This document shows, one piece after another, positions 35,413-46,492 of a stretch of 64,000 nucleotides of DNA. Position 1 is the stretch's first letter. Every line of letters begins with the position of its first letter. The notes beneath the pieces are model-generated. The model was not told where the DNA came from and searched no databases. It saw nothing but the letters and a program-made list of their open reading frames with translations. Source of the stretch: Agroathelia rolfsii. Its lineage: Eukaryota; Basidiomycota; Agaricomycetes; Amylocorticiales; Amylocorticiaceae. Made by a program: the position numbers and the translations under genes. The stretch lies in contig JABRWF010000003.1 in assembly GCA_018343915.1 (NCBI GenBank), positions 4,712,001 through 4,776,000 of the forward strand, read 5' to 3'.

Positions 35413-35730
35413 TTATATGTCAGTGGAAAATGCTTTTCTTGGAATAGAGGGCCTTGTGATTACATATAGTTTACCATACGCTCTGTTAATTTGGAGGTAA
35501 GATTGCTGAGCTTTTTTTCTAACACGGCACTGAGCTTGATACTCATAGTTAATTCCCTCTAGCATCCTCTCCTTTGCCGCCGGATTTTGTGTCATGTGCT
35601 TCAAGGCAACAAATTTTTCCACACGGCTGTCTGTTGGATTGGCCGTTTCTATTACGTTTCTTCTCGTCATCTGGTCTATTATCGAGCCACAGCTCTGGTC
35701 AAAAGACTCATCCGAGTCCGAGTCAACCAG
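35413..35730 (-). other. possible protein-coding fragment
   Basis: Open minus-strand frame ending 4 bp from the preceding gene relic. It starts after a TGA with an acidic run (DSDSDESFDQ) and continues with a Lys/Arg/Gln-rich helical stretch. Composition is protein-like, but there is no clear start and no family match. It may be an exon or a relic. Confidence 0.2.
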
Positions 35731-36124
35731 TCATCGATAGAGGATAGCGCTACTTGAGTACCTTCGACTAGGTAGAAAAAAAGTAGCTGGATTACGTCTT
35801 AACCCTGTGAATGAAAGTAGAAATCGTTCGGTCTGCGGTACAGAAGAGCATATCTCGGTGGTTTGAGTGATGTGTCTTCGATTCATACGTCACTCTCATC
35901 CATTATGGTTCAAGAGCGCATGTAACGGCAATATTTCCACAGCCTCCTGTAAATATATCATTAGATCTCACTAGTTATAGATCACCATATATATCATTTT
36001 TCGGGCCTTCACATACTTTATGCTAACTTTGTCAAGAAATTCTGGAGATTTTCATTCGATCAACTAATCATGATACTCCAAGAGTACGCATTACGACCAT
36101 AATACTAGATCACACACAAGAAGG
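35731..36124. other. intergenic
   Basis: 394 bp, AT-rich; nothing recognised. Confidence 0.5.
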
Positions 36125-37109
36125 CTAATCCAGATCAAAAACTTCATCATCATCGCCCCCTGTTTGACCTCGTAACCGTGTCCTAGATGTAGATGAAGAG
36201 TTGAGGTTGTAGGTTATCTGCGAGCCCAGGGCATCCTTGACGGGCTTTTGGATTACTCCTGCAAAAAAAGTAAGTCAGTGACTGGTTACAGATTTGATTT
36301 TCAGGGTCTCATCACCGCTTTGTAGCAGCCGTAGCTCCAAAGCCGCCGTTTCAAAGGTATCAACGTTTCCCAGCTCCTCGAACCCAACCAAGCTGGGATA
36401 TTTAATTTAGAATGGCCTACTGCTTAATTGAGCCCAAGTCATGCTCACCGATCTTTAGTAACTCCATCCACAAACATAATCACACAAGGAAGGACCTTGA
36501 TTGATAGCTTCTCCACTAGCCATGGAATGTTTTCCACGAACACGCGGATAAAACGTGTCGAAAAGTATTTTGGTGCAAGCCGCTAGAGACTCGTGAGTAC
36601 ACAAATGGAATAAAGTGGGATGGTCAGGGGCTTACAGCTAGGTGTTGGTCCATAATCTCACATCTCTTGAAGTTTGTGTGGTAGAAATGAACCACACATC
36701 GAGGCTCATTCCTATAAATCGCACGTTGAGGACGACCAGACGAGCTCAAGAAGTTGTGACTCACGCACTCGTCCGTATAACCTCCTTCTCGTCCATAATC
36801 TCACTGTAGGTACCATGGTTACTTTCTTGCATACGTCGTACTCGTTCAACCCTGCAAAAAAACAAAGACCATGAGCGTTGAGTCAACACTTGTCGATTCA
36901 TAGACGAACTCCTGTTTTATGATAGACAGCCCTTGCTCTCTTATTGAGGAGTTGGTGTCGTTTTCAATCTCTGCCTCCAGCTCGGCAAAGATGGCCTCAT
37001 CATCCTCCTCTTCATAGCCATGATCACGTCGATTCGAGTCGACTAAACGAGAGGCAAGAGACGCGACCTTGGGATCTAGGCTATTTCCAAGCAGGATTAG
37101 CTGTAGCAT
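36125..37109 (-). CDS. PLP1: phosducin-like thioredoxin-fold protein (TXNDC9/Plp1)
   Basis: Six exons read leftwards: 37109-36910, 36851-36765, 36711-36636, 36582-36449, 36392-36316, 36258-36125, 235 residues. Plp1/TXNDC9 (ApaCD) modulates the CCT chaperonin in tubulin and actin folding. Landmarks are LGNSLDPKVASLASRLVD, the acidic EEEDDEAIFAELEAEIEND, RRMQESNHGTYSEIMDEKEV, CVVHFYHTNFKRCEIMDQHL and the thioredoxin-fold core APKYFSTRFIRVFVENIPWL, LPCVIMFVDGV and VGFEELGN. As usual for this family, the CxxC redox motif is missing. The N-terminus is slightly short; the real start may lie on a small upstream exon, because the Met used is directly followed by a CTACAG acceptor-like sequence. Confidence 0.9.
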
Positions 37110-37404
37110 TTATACTTTATTTTTCATATCTACCTATCCATTTTTCCAGAGTTAGGAGGAATCAAGATGAGTACAAGTCCAAATCCAAATAGTAGGTAGT
37201 GCTTCAAGTTGACTGGAGAAGCAAGCAAGTGTACAAATACTTCCGATATGCAGCAGCTCCACCGATCGCATAGATCCCGAAAACAGATCACTCTCGTCAT
37301 TCTCTGCGTTCAAGTTTGCGCTCTCCAACTAGCTATCAATAACACTGACTATAGCCTGCTCCCTAACACACTGTAATAACAAATTCACTATTATTCCTGA
37401 ATAA

Positions 37405-39088
37405 ATGAAGCTCGTAGGCAAATCTATCGATAAATTTGGAACCGTAAGTACACAATCAACTTCAAAATGAAACATATAACTTCCCCCTCAAAAAACATGA
37501 TTGCTACATCATCTAGGGACATGTCACTTTGCGTCCTGAAGACGATGAAGATATGTGGCATTTATACAACCTCATCTCAGAAGGCGATTCTGTCCGCGCA
37601 CCAGCAATCCGGTGAGTGACCGACACCATCGTGAGTGCTTTTTCTCCTCGTCCCACTCTCATGCATCAGCCGTTGTTCACAGCCGCGTGCAGAACGTCTC
37701 AGCGACAGGATCTACTGAATCACGCCGCGTGCGCTTAAATCTGACGCTTCAAGTCGCCCGTGTTGGGTTCGAGGCAGGCACATCCCGTGCTGAAGGAGCC
37801 TCTGACGCTGCAAACGGCGGCGGTAGCAGTACCAACGCTGCCCAAAATAGCTCGTCATCTTCTGCAGAAACGACAGCTGCACTACATATATCAGGGAAAG
37901 TTGTCTCTGAGAACCCTCATGTCCGTATGGGCGCCTTCCACACCCTCGATATTGAGCCCAACCGGGATGTTCGCATCGAAAAGGTCGAGGGCTGGGACAG
38001 CGTTGCGCGCGCCCGAGTTGAGGAATCATGCGTGCCCGGACGAGGCGCTGAAGTTGGTGCCGTCGTTTGTGGAGAGGGCACGGCCGTCTTCTGCTTGCTC
38101 TCACAACACATGACTATCGTTGTGCACCGTCTGAATGTGTCCATACCACGGAAGGCGGCCACAGCAGGTGCATCGCAACATGAAAAGGCGATGGCAAGGT
38201 TTTATTCCTCGTTATACGATGCATTTTTGAGGCATATACCCTTTGCCAATCCATCGCTGAAAGCCATTGTTATTGCGAGTCCAGGATGGATAAGGGATGG
38301 TGTGTATGATGCGATGACGGCGGAGGCGAGCAAACGGGGCGACAAGGTGTTGAGTAGGGCATTGAAGGAAAAGGCGATCAGAGTGCATATCAGCAGCCCC
38401 CATGTGCACAGTCTTGTTGAAGTCTTGAAAAGTCCAGAGGTATGGTATAGACTATTGCATCGATCCATAAAGTCTTCATCTGACGTTGGAACATAGATTG
38501 TAGCACAGTTGAAGGAGACCAAGTTCGCCCGCGAAGGAATCATGCTAGACAAGTGAAGCAAAGCGGTTATGCTTGCTGATAACAACGACTGACTATTTAT
38601 TGGCTAGATTCTTCAAAATGCTGGGCGTTGATGAAATGCGAGCATGGTATGGCCCTGAACATGTCGCATTAGCAGCAGATCGTGGTGCTATCGGTACACT
38701 TCTCATATCTGATCACCTGTTCAGGTATTTGATACTATCCTATAATGTATAGCTTCCTCACTTAAATTTTGTGTTCTGACTTGTAGGGCGAGCGATCCGG
38801 CCACTCGCAAAAAGTATGTGGCCATGGTCGAAGAGGTCAAGCAGAAAAACGCAGAGGTGCTCATTTTCTCAAGCATGCATGAGTCTGGTCAACGTATGTG
38901 GCAATGACTTGTAGAAACCTGGCTGTTATCTCAAACATTCCTCAAATACAGAGCTGAATCAGTTAACGGGCATCGCCGCCATTCTGACGTTCCCACTGGA
39001 TGTGGAAATGGTAGAAGCAGAGGAGAGAGAGGCAAAGGAAGAGGAAGAACACAAGGCCGCCGAGTTGGAGGACGAAGCGAGTTCATGA
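37405..39088 (+). CDS. DOM34: Pelota/Dom34 ribosome rescue factor
   Basis: Seven exons: 37405-37443, 37517-37611, 37683-38439, 38497-38552, 38608-38724, 38787-38893, 38952-39088, giving 435 residues. Dom34 with Hbs1 splits stalled ribosomes in no-go and nonstop decay. The eRF1-like N-domain begins [19 protein letters not shown] and contains [11 protein letters not shown], with [20 protein letters not shown] and the LDIEPNR loop. The middle domain has [21 protein letters not shown], and the C-domain has [29 protein letters not shown] and [14 protein letters not shown] 25-residue Ala/Ser/Gly insertion sits at about residues 84-110 in the N-domain, unlike yeast. The acidic tail ([15 protein letters not shown]) is usual. 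Divergent from PLP1 across 295 bp. Confidence 0.95.
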
Positions 39089-39365
39089 GATCGTCTTTAC
39101 ATTTCAATCTTCAAACTAGACGGATGTTCCCTCTAAGTTGTATTATCATTTATCATCTTGCCTCGTGCGCTTTTGTAATTATGATATTCAGTGAACAATA
39201 CACTAGGGTACATAAGGGAGGTGGTTGATGTCAAATAGAAAAAACCACAATATAGGAACATGTTACCAACGACCAACTTTCTATGAATGATGCCAGTCAA
39301 TGATAAATACTGATGAACGTGGGATACGTGACAAGAAGTTGTAAAGAAAAAGTAAAAATGGGTTA

Positions 39366-39386
39366 GCTCAGCTACCGTTGTAGAAA
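39366..39386. repeat. direct repeat copy 1 of 2 (21 bp)
   Basis: Identical to 39665-39685, 299 bp away (GCTCAGCTACCGTTGTAGAA plus A). The copies flank the predicted last exon of the possible small gene at 39493-39852. Confidence 0.85.
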
Positions 39387-39492
39387 AAAAACAAAATCAT
39401 GATACGAAATGTCATAGCATAACGCCATCATAGTATAAAGATACTGTCATCAAAGCAAAAAGAAAATAGTTTGAACCGGGTAGATTGGATGC

Positions 39493-39852
39493 TCACTCAA
39501 TCACTCTCATAAAATTGAACCAGTGGCCACCGTCTGAAATACACATTATTTAGATAAGTCGAGAATGATGTAAACATGGATATTATCAAGGGGATGGATC
39601 TGCCGAGGAGGATCAGTAAAGGAAGAGAGAGTGTGGTTAATATGAAGGGAAAAGAACAGTCGGTGCTCAGCTACCGTTGTAGAAAGGTGCAATCACATCG
39701 CGAACTGCCTTTGGCAGATCGTTTTCATCCAGTGTGAATAAAAATTGTCATCAACGCAAGAGATAGTGTTGAAATGGGAAGAAAAGAAGTCGGATCTGGC
39801 TAATCAAACACTCACATGTAAGTGATGTAACTTCATTCGAGATACTAGCCAT
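39493..39852 (-). CDS. possible tiny three-exon gene (about 35 residues)
   Basis: Read leftwards: 39852-39816, 39704-39675, 39533-39493 (111-nt and 141-nt introns, phase 1 each). The start has an excellent context (CCGCCATGGCT) followed 12 codons later by a consensus GTGAGT donor, which is why I considered a gene. Exons would give MASISNEVTSLTF, then RDVIAPFYN, then DGGHWFNFMRVIE. I recognise no family. If the second intron is not removed, the frame ends as FYNGS at a TGA inside the 21-bp repeat. Exons 2 and 3 were chosen partly by phase, so this is weak without RNA data. Confidence 0.25.
39665..39685. repeat. direct repeat copy 2 of 2 (21 bp)
   Basis: Second exact copy of the 21-bp word at 39366-39386. 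It overlaps the predicted donor of intron 2 of the possible small gene. Confidence 0.85.
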
Positions 39853-40034
39853 GGCGGTGGAAGGTGGTCAAGCGCAGGTTGGGTCGGAATTTTTTTTTTC
39901 CTCGGTCAGCATGATGATTGTAACTCCGCCTCGCTCCGATTTTTTCGGGTGACATCGCGCACGCCACCAGTGCTAGCCTACAAGTCTGCAATGATTCCTA
40001 TGCAATGAGATGTTATATCGAATCAACTATATGA

Positions 40035-40874
40035 CTAAATAATAGATATCAATACTAGTAATCCCACCTCGACAACAGACACAACACCAGTTACAACGAC
40101 TACTATCCATCCTGATGTTACGAACGGTCTTCCAAAGTTCCGTCCTCCTTGCCCAACTGAGGATATGACCCTGGCCGGTTCAACGTCGCGTTGTGGAACT
40201 GAACGTATTAAATTGGACTCATTAGCCTTGTAGTCATCTGCAAAGTCATGATTCGAGTGGGCGGCTCGCATCAAGGATGCTATGAATAAAAGTCCCGAGA
40301 GCAAGAGATAGACGAGGCCAACTGTTTCAACGATGGCATGTCAGAACTGGTGAGACTGGCAATAATGCATGGAAGTGACTTGCTTCTGTAGAACCGCTTG
40401 TCGAATAGCTTCAATATAACAAGAGCATATCCTAATGTTCCAAGTGCTGTACGCAGATAAGCACCATGGTATGTGCGCTGGCGAGCACGGAGCTCCACAA
40501 GCTCCGCCTCGTCTTCTGCTGAGAAAGATGCTGCACGGTGTCCTCTTTGATAGCGGCGAGAGTCATTAGACCGAATTTGTGTGAGATGTGAGAACGAGGT
40601 ACCTATAACGATGTCCCATGCGTAGATGTATGGATGTGTAGTACTAGCATGCGCCCATGAGGCTAGGTACAAGACATGACCAGTATGTGATTACGGTGCG
40701 ACGAACTCTCCACGTTGGTGTTTGACCATGTTTGATCATATACGCCTTTCTTCTTTGCGATCACTACCTGGTACCTTGAACAGCACTCAAACCATCGACT
40801 GGCACAGCACTAGCATCTAGCCATTCTAGCTTATATTGTATTTTCGGACTTATTGTCTCTGAGAACACCGCCAT
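40035..40874 (-). CDS. DUF202 family three-helix membrane protein
   Basis: Three exons read leftwards: 40874-40775, 40602-40384, 40321-40035, 201 residues. DUF202 (YidH/VTC1-related) proteins are small multi-pass membrane proteins; function is mostly unknown, some relate to vacuolar polyphosphate or transporter complexes. The core is ELRARQRTYHGAYLRTALGT, matching the RTxLAWxRT-type DUF202 signature, inside the first helix (TALGTLGYALVILKLF). Two more helices are IGLVYLLLSGLLFIASL and GWIVVVVTGVVSVVEVGLLVLI. The N-terminal exon reads MAVFSETISPKIQYKLEWLD and joins in phase. Intron 2 starts GCAAGT (GC-AG), needed because the GT alternatives leave the frame. The start codon overlaps that of the chitinase on the other strand. 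Confidence 0.78.
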
Positions 40875-42533
40875 GTGTCTTTCCGGATTGATGTTGCTTC
40901 TTGCTTTACATTTTACCTGTGCATGCGCTCGGCGCCACGCTCGTCGCGACATCTCACACCTTAGTGCTATTCTCTATCAAGACTCTAGACTTCTGCTTGA
41001 GCCTGTGAATCACATACTACCTCCTTCTGAACAAGTCTCTGTACCGAACGACACGACGTTCCAGCCCCTGGTCTATCTACCTGGAAGCTTACCAGACACA
41101 GGACTATTACCGCAAGATCCTTTAGGAAGTCTCCTACCATCGCAGAAACCTCTTGTTACCGCTTATTTCCCCGATTGGCTCGGAGACTCCTTTGCACCTG
41201 AGAACATATCCTTTGGCAGATTTGACTTCATAGACTTTGCCTTCGCCATGCCTACAGCCAATGGCTCAATCACTTGGGATGATGCTCAGGTCTCACCTGC
41301 GCTTCTCAACCGGCTTGTAGTAGCTGCACACGCGGGCGGCTCCAAAGTTAAACTAAGCGTCGGAGGCGCTACAGGAAGCCAGTTCGTTTTTTTTTTCCTT
41401 TACATCGAATCGCAATTTATCATCCTCACATTGATGTGCTTATAGACACTTTTCTACTATTGTTTCCAATCCAGAACTCTGCTTGGAATTTGCTAGAAAC
41501 CTCTTAACTATCTATATGACCTACAACCTTGATGGACTAGATTTCGACTGGGAATTCCCGACTATGCAGAATGATGGCACATCTATTCCAGGTTCAAACG
41601 ACACTAGCAACTATCTCGCCTTCCTTGAGCTCCTTCGTTCTATGCTGCCTCTTGACTCCGTCATCTCTATCGCCGCCAGCACGACAGTCTTCTTAGGCCC
41701 AAATGGACAACCCGTTCAGGATCTAAGCGCCTTCGCCAACGTCGTCGATTGGATCATGATGATGAACTATGATGCTTTTGGTTGTTCGTATAGTTTTAGC
41801 TTAATGCATTTATCCGCTTGGTTACTTCTCCATGCCACATTTCCCACAAAAAACAACATCATTGATGATGCTGATGACCGATTTCTCTCTATTTTCGACA
41901 GCGTCATCATATCCGGGACCCAACGCACCCCTGAGTGACGGCTGCGGGAATTCGACAGAACCGGAAGCCAATGCTGTCTATGGCTACTATGCCTTCGTGC
42001 GCGCGGGCATCCCTGCGCACCAACTCATGCTTGGCGTCCCCTCATACGGATACATCTCCCACTCCACTGTTACTGTGCTGCAGGACCGTCGTCGCCGACG
42101 CGATGGCATGAGTACAATAATTGTTCATGATGACTCCGGCAGCATCACCTCGGGGACGGTCCAGTTTGGCAGTCTCGTCGCTCAGGGCGTGATCGCTCTT
42201 ACTGGGGAAGTCAATGGAAACGGAGATCCGATATACAACGGGAGTGATGGATTCGATAGGCGGTGGGATACATGTTCCAGTACGCCGTGGATCGAGAACG
42301 CAGCTGTCCAACAGGTGGTCACGTACGATGATCCTGTGAGTTTAGGTTTGAAGGCGGCGTTTTCGTTGAACGTGGGCATGAGAGGGGTCGCCATATGGGA
42401 CGTGCATGGTGATACGAAGGATTGGATCTTGACGGACGCGATTAGAAGGGCTCTAGGACTTCCGGTTGTAGCTGAAGCAACTCTAAAGCCCGTGGGACAG
42501 CAAGGGCTCGGAGTGGTCGTAGTGGATTTCTGA
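40873..42533 (+). CDS. secreted GH18 chitinase-like glycoside hydrolase
   Basis: Three exons: 40873-41381, 41446-41780, 41902-42533, 491 residues. GH18 enzymes hydrolyse chitin by substrate-assisted catalysis. The N-terminal MCLSGLMLLLALHFTCACA is a signal peptide. The barrel carries VTAYFPDWLGDSF, KLSVGGATGS and the catalytic DGLDFDWEF motif with Glu206 as acid/base and Asp204 next to it; WIMMMNYDAF and RGVAIWDVHGD complete the barrel. About 70 residues before the barrel are not part of the catalytic fold. No carbohydrate-binding module is seen. Likely extracellular or wall-associated. The second splice gives FASSYPGPNAPLSDG, as usual for mushroom GH18 class proteins. A second in-frame Met at 40891 could also start the signal peptide. 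Confidence 0.9.
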
Positions 42534-42963
42534 GAATACATTTTGACTGTATCATGAGCGTGGACATTCCTGTCAGATTCCGCTTGAATGTGATAACGTT
42601 ATATACTAATATGGCATTTATCTGCTGTGGCGAACAAAGCTTGATTGAGACATTCATCATCGCTGTGTACGTCTATATCATTACCGGCTTTGCTTCCGCA
42701 TTAGCAGTTCTTCTTTAGTCTTCCTAAGACTCGTCCCTTCATCAACTCGGAGTACACCATCGTCATTCCAAACGCTTTCCGAATCTTCTAGGGAAGATCA
42801 GGCGGTAAACTACAAGGAAAAGGGATTTGAATGTCACTCCAGGATCAAGAGCCGCGGAATTGAATCAAACTTTTTTTTTCTCGCCACCGGCCGCCATTCA
42901 AGTTTCCCCTCAGAGGCACGCGTTCCGAACTTTCAAGTCTCCTGTACCTGAGTTATATTGAAG
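42534..42963. other. intergenic, promoter of the integrase-like gene
   Basis: 430 bp between tandem genes; nothing recognised. Confidence 0.5.
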
Positions 42964-45131
42964 ATGACGCCAATGTCAAATCAATTGTCCTCTAACTCAA
43001 GTCCGGGCTCCAATCTGTCTGATGCTAGTGGTCTATTCGCCACCTACAGCATGATTCCTCATTCCGGCAGACGACTTCTTTATCCTGGCGACCCAGTGGT
43101 AGTACCCAGTAACACAGAAATTATTGACCCTGCGCTTCAAGATGGACCAGAAGCTGTGGCTGGACAAGAGAATTCCAATCGAGCATCATTGGCAGCAGCA
43201 GGATCGTCTAATGTCATCCTACCATTTCCAAAGCCATGCCCTAATGCAACGCGTTCTCTCATTAACAACCCCAAGGGCAAGAACCAATACAATTCTCGTG
43301 CGTATTTTTTTCTCTTGTACTCATTTTGGTCAAAAATTCCCAGGTTGACTGACGAATGGTTTGGATACGATATTCCAATCTTATACCGTGTTCCTTGATC
43401 CTGTACTTCGTCTCATCCATTCCCGTGTGTTATTTAAACTTTCCTATCTGGCTTTTACGGACAACGCTGTAGTGAGCGCAGCTCTGAAGGAATATCATCA
43501 GCTTGGTATCTTTGATAGAGAATCGATTGCGATAAAACTTTTGCGAGACCATGGGATTGACATGAGGTAGGCAGGGAAAATCTTTACCATTTACATTACC
43601 TTTTCCGCCCCACGCTCCCCTTCCTCTTTCCGAACCTGTCAGATTTTCTCTAACGCAAATCATTTCCGGCAATGCAGTAGCAGGATCGTTGGACGTCACT
43701 GTCGGACACTAGTCCTCTTCGGCAGCATGATCACTACGCGGATGACACCAGATGGTAAGAAACGTCAATTGGTCATAGATGAACTGATGATGGAAGAAGT
43801 TGGACGTCAACGGGATGTAAAGGCTATCAAAAATGCTATATTCACTCGCATGGGTGTCAACTTGACTCAGTTCGTATCTTCTCCGCCTTTTGAAATATAA
43901 TTTCATAATTTCAAAACAAAGAGAGGGAAGGAAGGTCTTTCCGATCTGCTTGTATCACAATTACCATATTCTACTCTATGGAACCAATATTAATTTTGAA
44001 CTTATCCTTTACTTAGGAACTATGTGCGCGACCGATTACATTTGAACCGCCGCTCGAGCAGAACCAACTCGGATGTCGATAAAAAATTCAGGTCTCTTTC
44101 GCCTCCTATACAAACCCAGTCTTGTTTACTCGGACCTAACCATGAATGGGGAATGACATACCATAATAAATTTGTTAATTTTGGACTTATGATTCGGAGC
44201 TATGTCGCCGCATGGGGGGTAAGATCAAAATTTGAAATGAGTTACCTACCTCGTTATAGTTTGTTCAAGTGTGTGACCTATCATTATTTCAGGGCTGCCT
44301 AAGCAAGTCAGCGGTGATGATACAAGTGAAGACATCTTGGAGTACGCGGAATTTCCTTTTTCTGGTTTTTCTTTTTCTCGCCTCTGTCACTCATTCTTTT
44401 CATCTCTTCCGACACCATTTTTCTCATTGTGCCTATCCACTGAATGCTGAACTGTGCAGGGCTCTCTTTTCGCTCTATTTCCCTCTAGGGGATGTTGCCG
44501 CTCCACCATTGGTAACTACATGTCGAAACAAAACCTTGGAAAGGGAATGTTATAACCTTCGTCTTCGTTGGTGCGAGGAAATTCTCGAATGCTGGGAAGC
44601 TGGCCTGAAAGTGTGTGACCCTGATAACGTGTGGCAAAGATGCGCTTAGAATAGCTTTCCCTTGATTCTTTTTCTTTCTTTCTTTATTTTTATCATCATT
44701 TTTTTGCTTCCTTTCTCCTGTTTCATTCAACTTAGTCTTGGCAACAATAAACATTTTTTTTTAATAGGCAATTAACGCGCTGGCTCTTCTCTGCGCTTCT
44801 TCAGAGCGAACTGGATGACCTCTGCGAGCGGTTCAATAACCATGTGCCACGTTACAGCAAAAGCAAGGTCGATGCCCCCTCTGGCATGTCGCCTATCGTC
44901 GGCACCGCCCAATGCGCGCGATTCGGCAGCACTGACCAACTCCGCGCTGTCGACACAGCGCTGTTTGAGGATCCACTGTTGGACATCGGCAACGGCGATG
45001 AGACACGATTTGTGGACGCGGCGTATGCACATCACGCACAACAGTTGCTCGTTTCGTTGGGGTTCTACAAGCTAACCGTGGAGTCTACTTGGACTGTGTA
45101 CGCTGCTATGCTGCCTTACATGCAGAACTAA
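42964..45131 (+). CDS. integrase-core-like protein, probably domesticated or eroding
   Basis: Seven exons inferred: 42964-43297, 43473-43566, 43678-43869, 44017-44240, 44293-44341, 44460-44630, 44768-45131, 475 residues. The order of segments matches a basidiomycete integrase-like family I recall: a helix-turn-helix-like part (ALKEYHQLGIFDRESIAIKL, RDHGIDM), a second HTH (AIKNAIFTRMGVNLTQNYVRD), the core start LGPNHEW, then NKTLERECYNLRLRWCEEIL and LTRWLFSALLQSELDDLCER followed by RFNNH. In relatives I remember, an Asp-rich GDGHDK follows GPNHEW and a TDCGSE block comes later. Here these read GMTYHNK and GDDTSED, so catalytic acids seem lost. Exon 4/5 (donor GTTACC) and exon 6/7 junctions are the least certain. 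No terminal inverted repeats or target duplications were seen. Confidence 0.55.
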
Positions 45132-46258
45132 TTATATGGTGTAACTTGATGAGGATACGAGATTACAAACTACACTGTACCAATATACTGCTACATTATT
45201 CATTCATTGGTGCATCACCGCATTACTTTCTCCTTAATTCTCTGCTTTATTATCTGTATTGTTCAGATTCTGAAACACAGGGGTCGGGATCAGGTTGCCT
45301 AAAATCTTGTTCGTGTTTAATTCTCGAGTTTTTTTTTCCCTTGTTCTTGTTCTGTTCATTTAAACACATGTGTGTCGTTAGTTTTACCTCATAGCTTGTT
45401 TTTTTTTTTCGGGAAGACTCGGTGCGGCGCGCGACAATAGCGTCAACGAGAAAATAAATTTTGTATTTTTCTTCCCGAGTTGGTCCATATGCATGATTGT
45501 CACATGATTATTTCGTAGATTTCCTCCGTTCAGGGAAATGAGGAAAGTAAATGAACGCATGCAATTGTGGATGTTCGGGTAAGGAGACACGGCGGCCGAG
45601 TCGTAGCGCACGGTGCTCAAACTCTGTTCCTGGTCTAAAACGTGCATTTGATGTTGTTGTGATTTCAAGACGCCTTATTTATCCTTGCGTATCTTGATGG
45701 CTGAATTGGTATCGGAAAGAAGAACGTCACAAAGATCTAGCAAAAATGGGAAATTGCCCTAAACTAAGAATGTCAAGCTGCTACAAATGAGAATGGAATG
45801 TGGCTGCCGGTGTGATGCAACGCTGATGGCGGACACCAGTTGGTAGCCGGGTGTATCACAGGTCCCGTTACCTTTTTGTAGATGCTGATGTATGCATGTA
45901 GTGCTCGGCTGAATCAGCTTAGAACCGAGACGCGGCTAACGGCAACTTAACTTCGAGCCTCGAGTCTCTTCTGTGTAATACAGCCAACGGTGGTAATCAT
46001 GGGACTCCGAATCGGGTTTCGGCGCTTTTCAAAGCCCGGAGAATGTGTCTGGTAGCAGTGGATGCGGCGAAGGCATAGAACGATTCTAGTGGCTGAGTTA
46101 CCATGACGGTGCGTATTCCAATAAGGCCTTCAATTTGGACGATGCCAGTGAACTAGCAAATGCAATTCCGCGCCTGGTCCGTTGTTACTAAGCCACTCTA
46201 ACTCTACTTGCATGCGGAGAAAGCGCTTACCGTTGTCTGGGGCAAATAGCGAACGAAA

Positions 46259-46492
46259 TCAAATCAAATTACGTTGAATGACGTCGACCCTTTTCTCTTT
46301 CCTCTTTAGTTCTTCCAGAAATGTTGCGCAGTGTACACGCCTGTCTTCGATTACGTACTTGTCCGACTCCGAGTCATCCGAGTCCATCACGCTTGCCACA
46401 CCCTTCACATCGTCACTTCCGATCTCTCTCTCCCATCTTTCGGTTTCATCAATTTGCTTGGGAAAAAGACTTGGCTCTGTGGGGCTCCGCTG
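46259..46492 (-). other. possible exon or gene relic
   Basis: Open minus-strand frame of about 77 codons bounded by TGA on both sides. It has an acidic Ser-rich part (MDSDDSESDKYVIEDRR) and a basic coiled end (EELKRKEKRVDVIQRN). Composition is much more protein-like than surrounding frames, but there is no start, splice partner or family match. It could be an unspliced exon of a lost gene. Confidence 0.25.

Noticed and set aside
39694..39735. Segment reading DENDLPKAVRDVIAPFYN as an exon of the small gene
   Set aside because: Its upstream part has no AG acceptor after the preceding TGA codons, so only RDVIAPFYN can be exonic.
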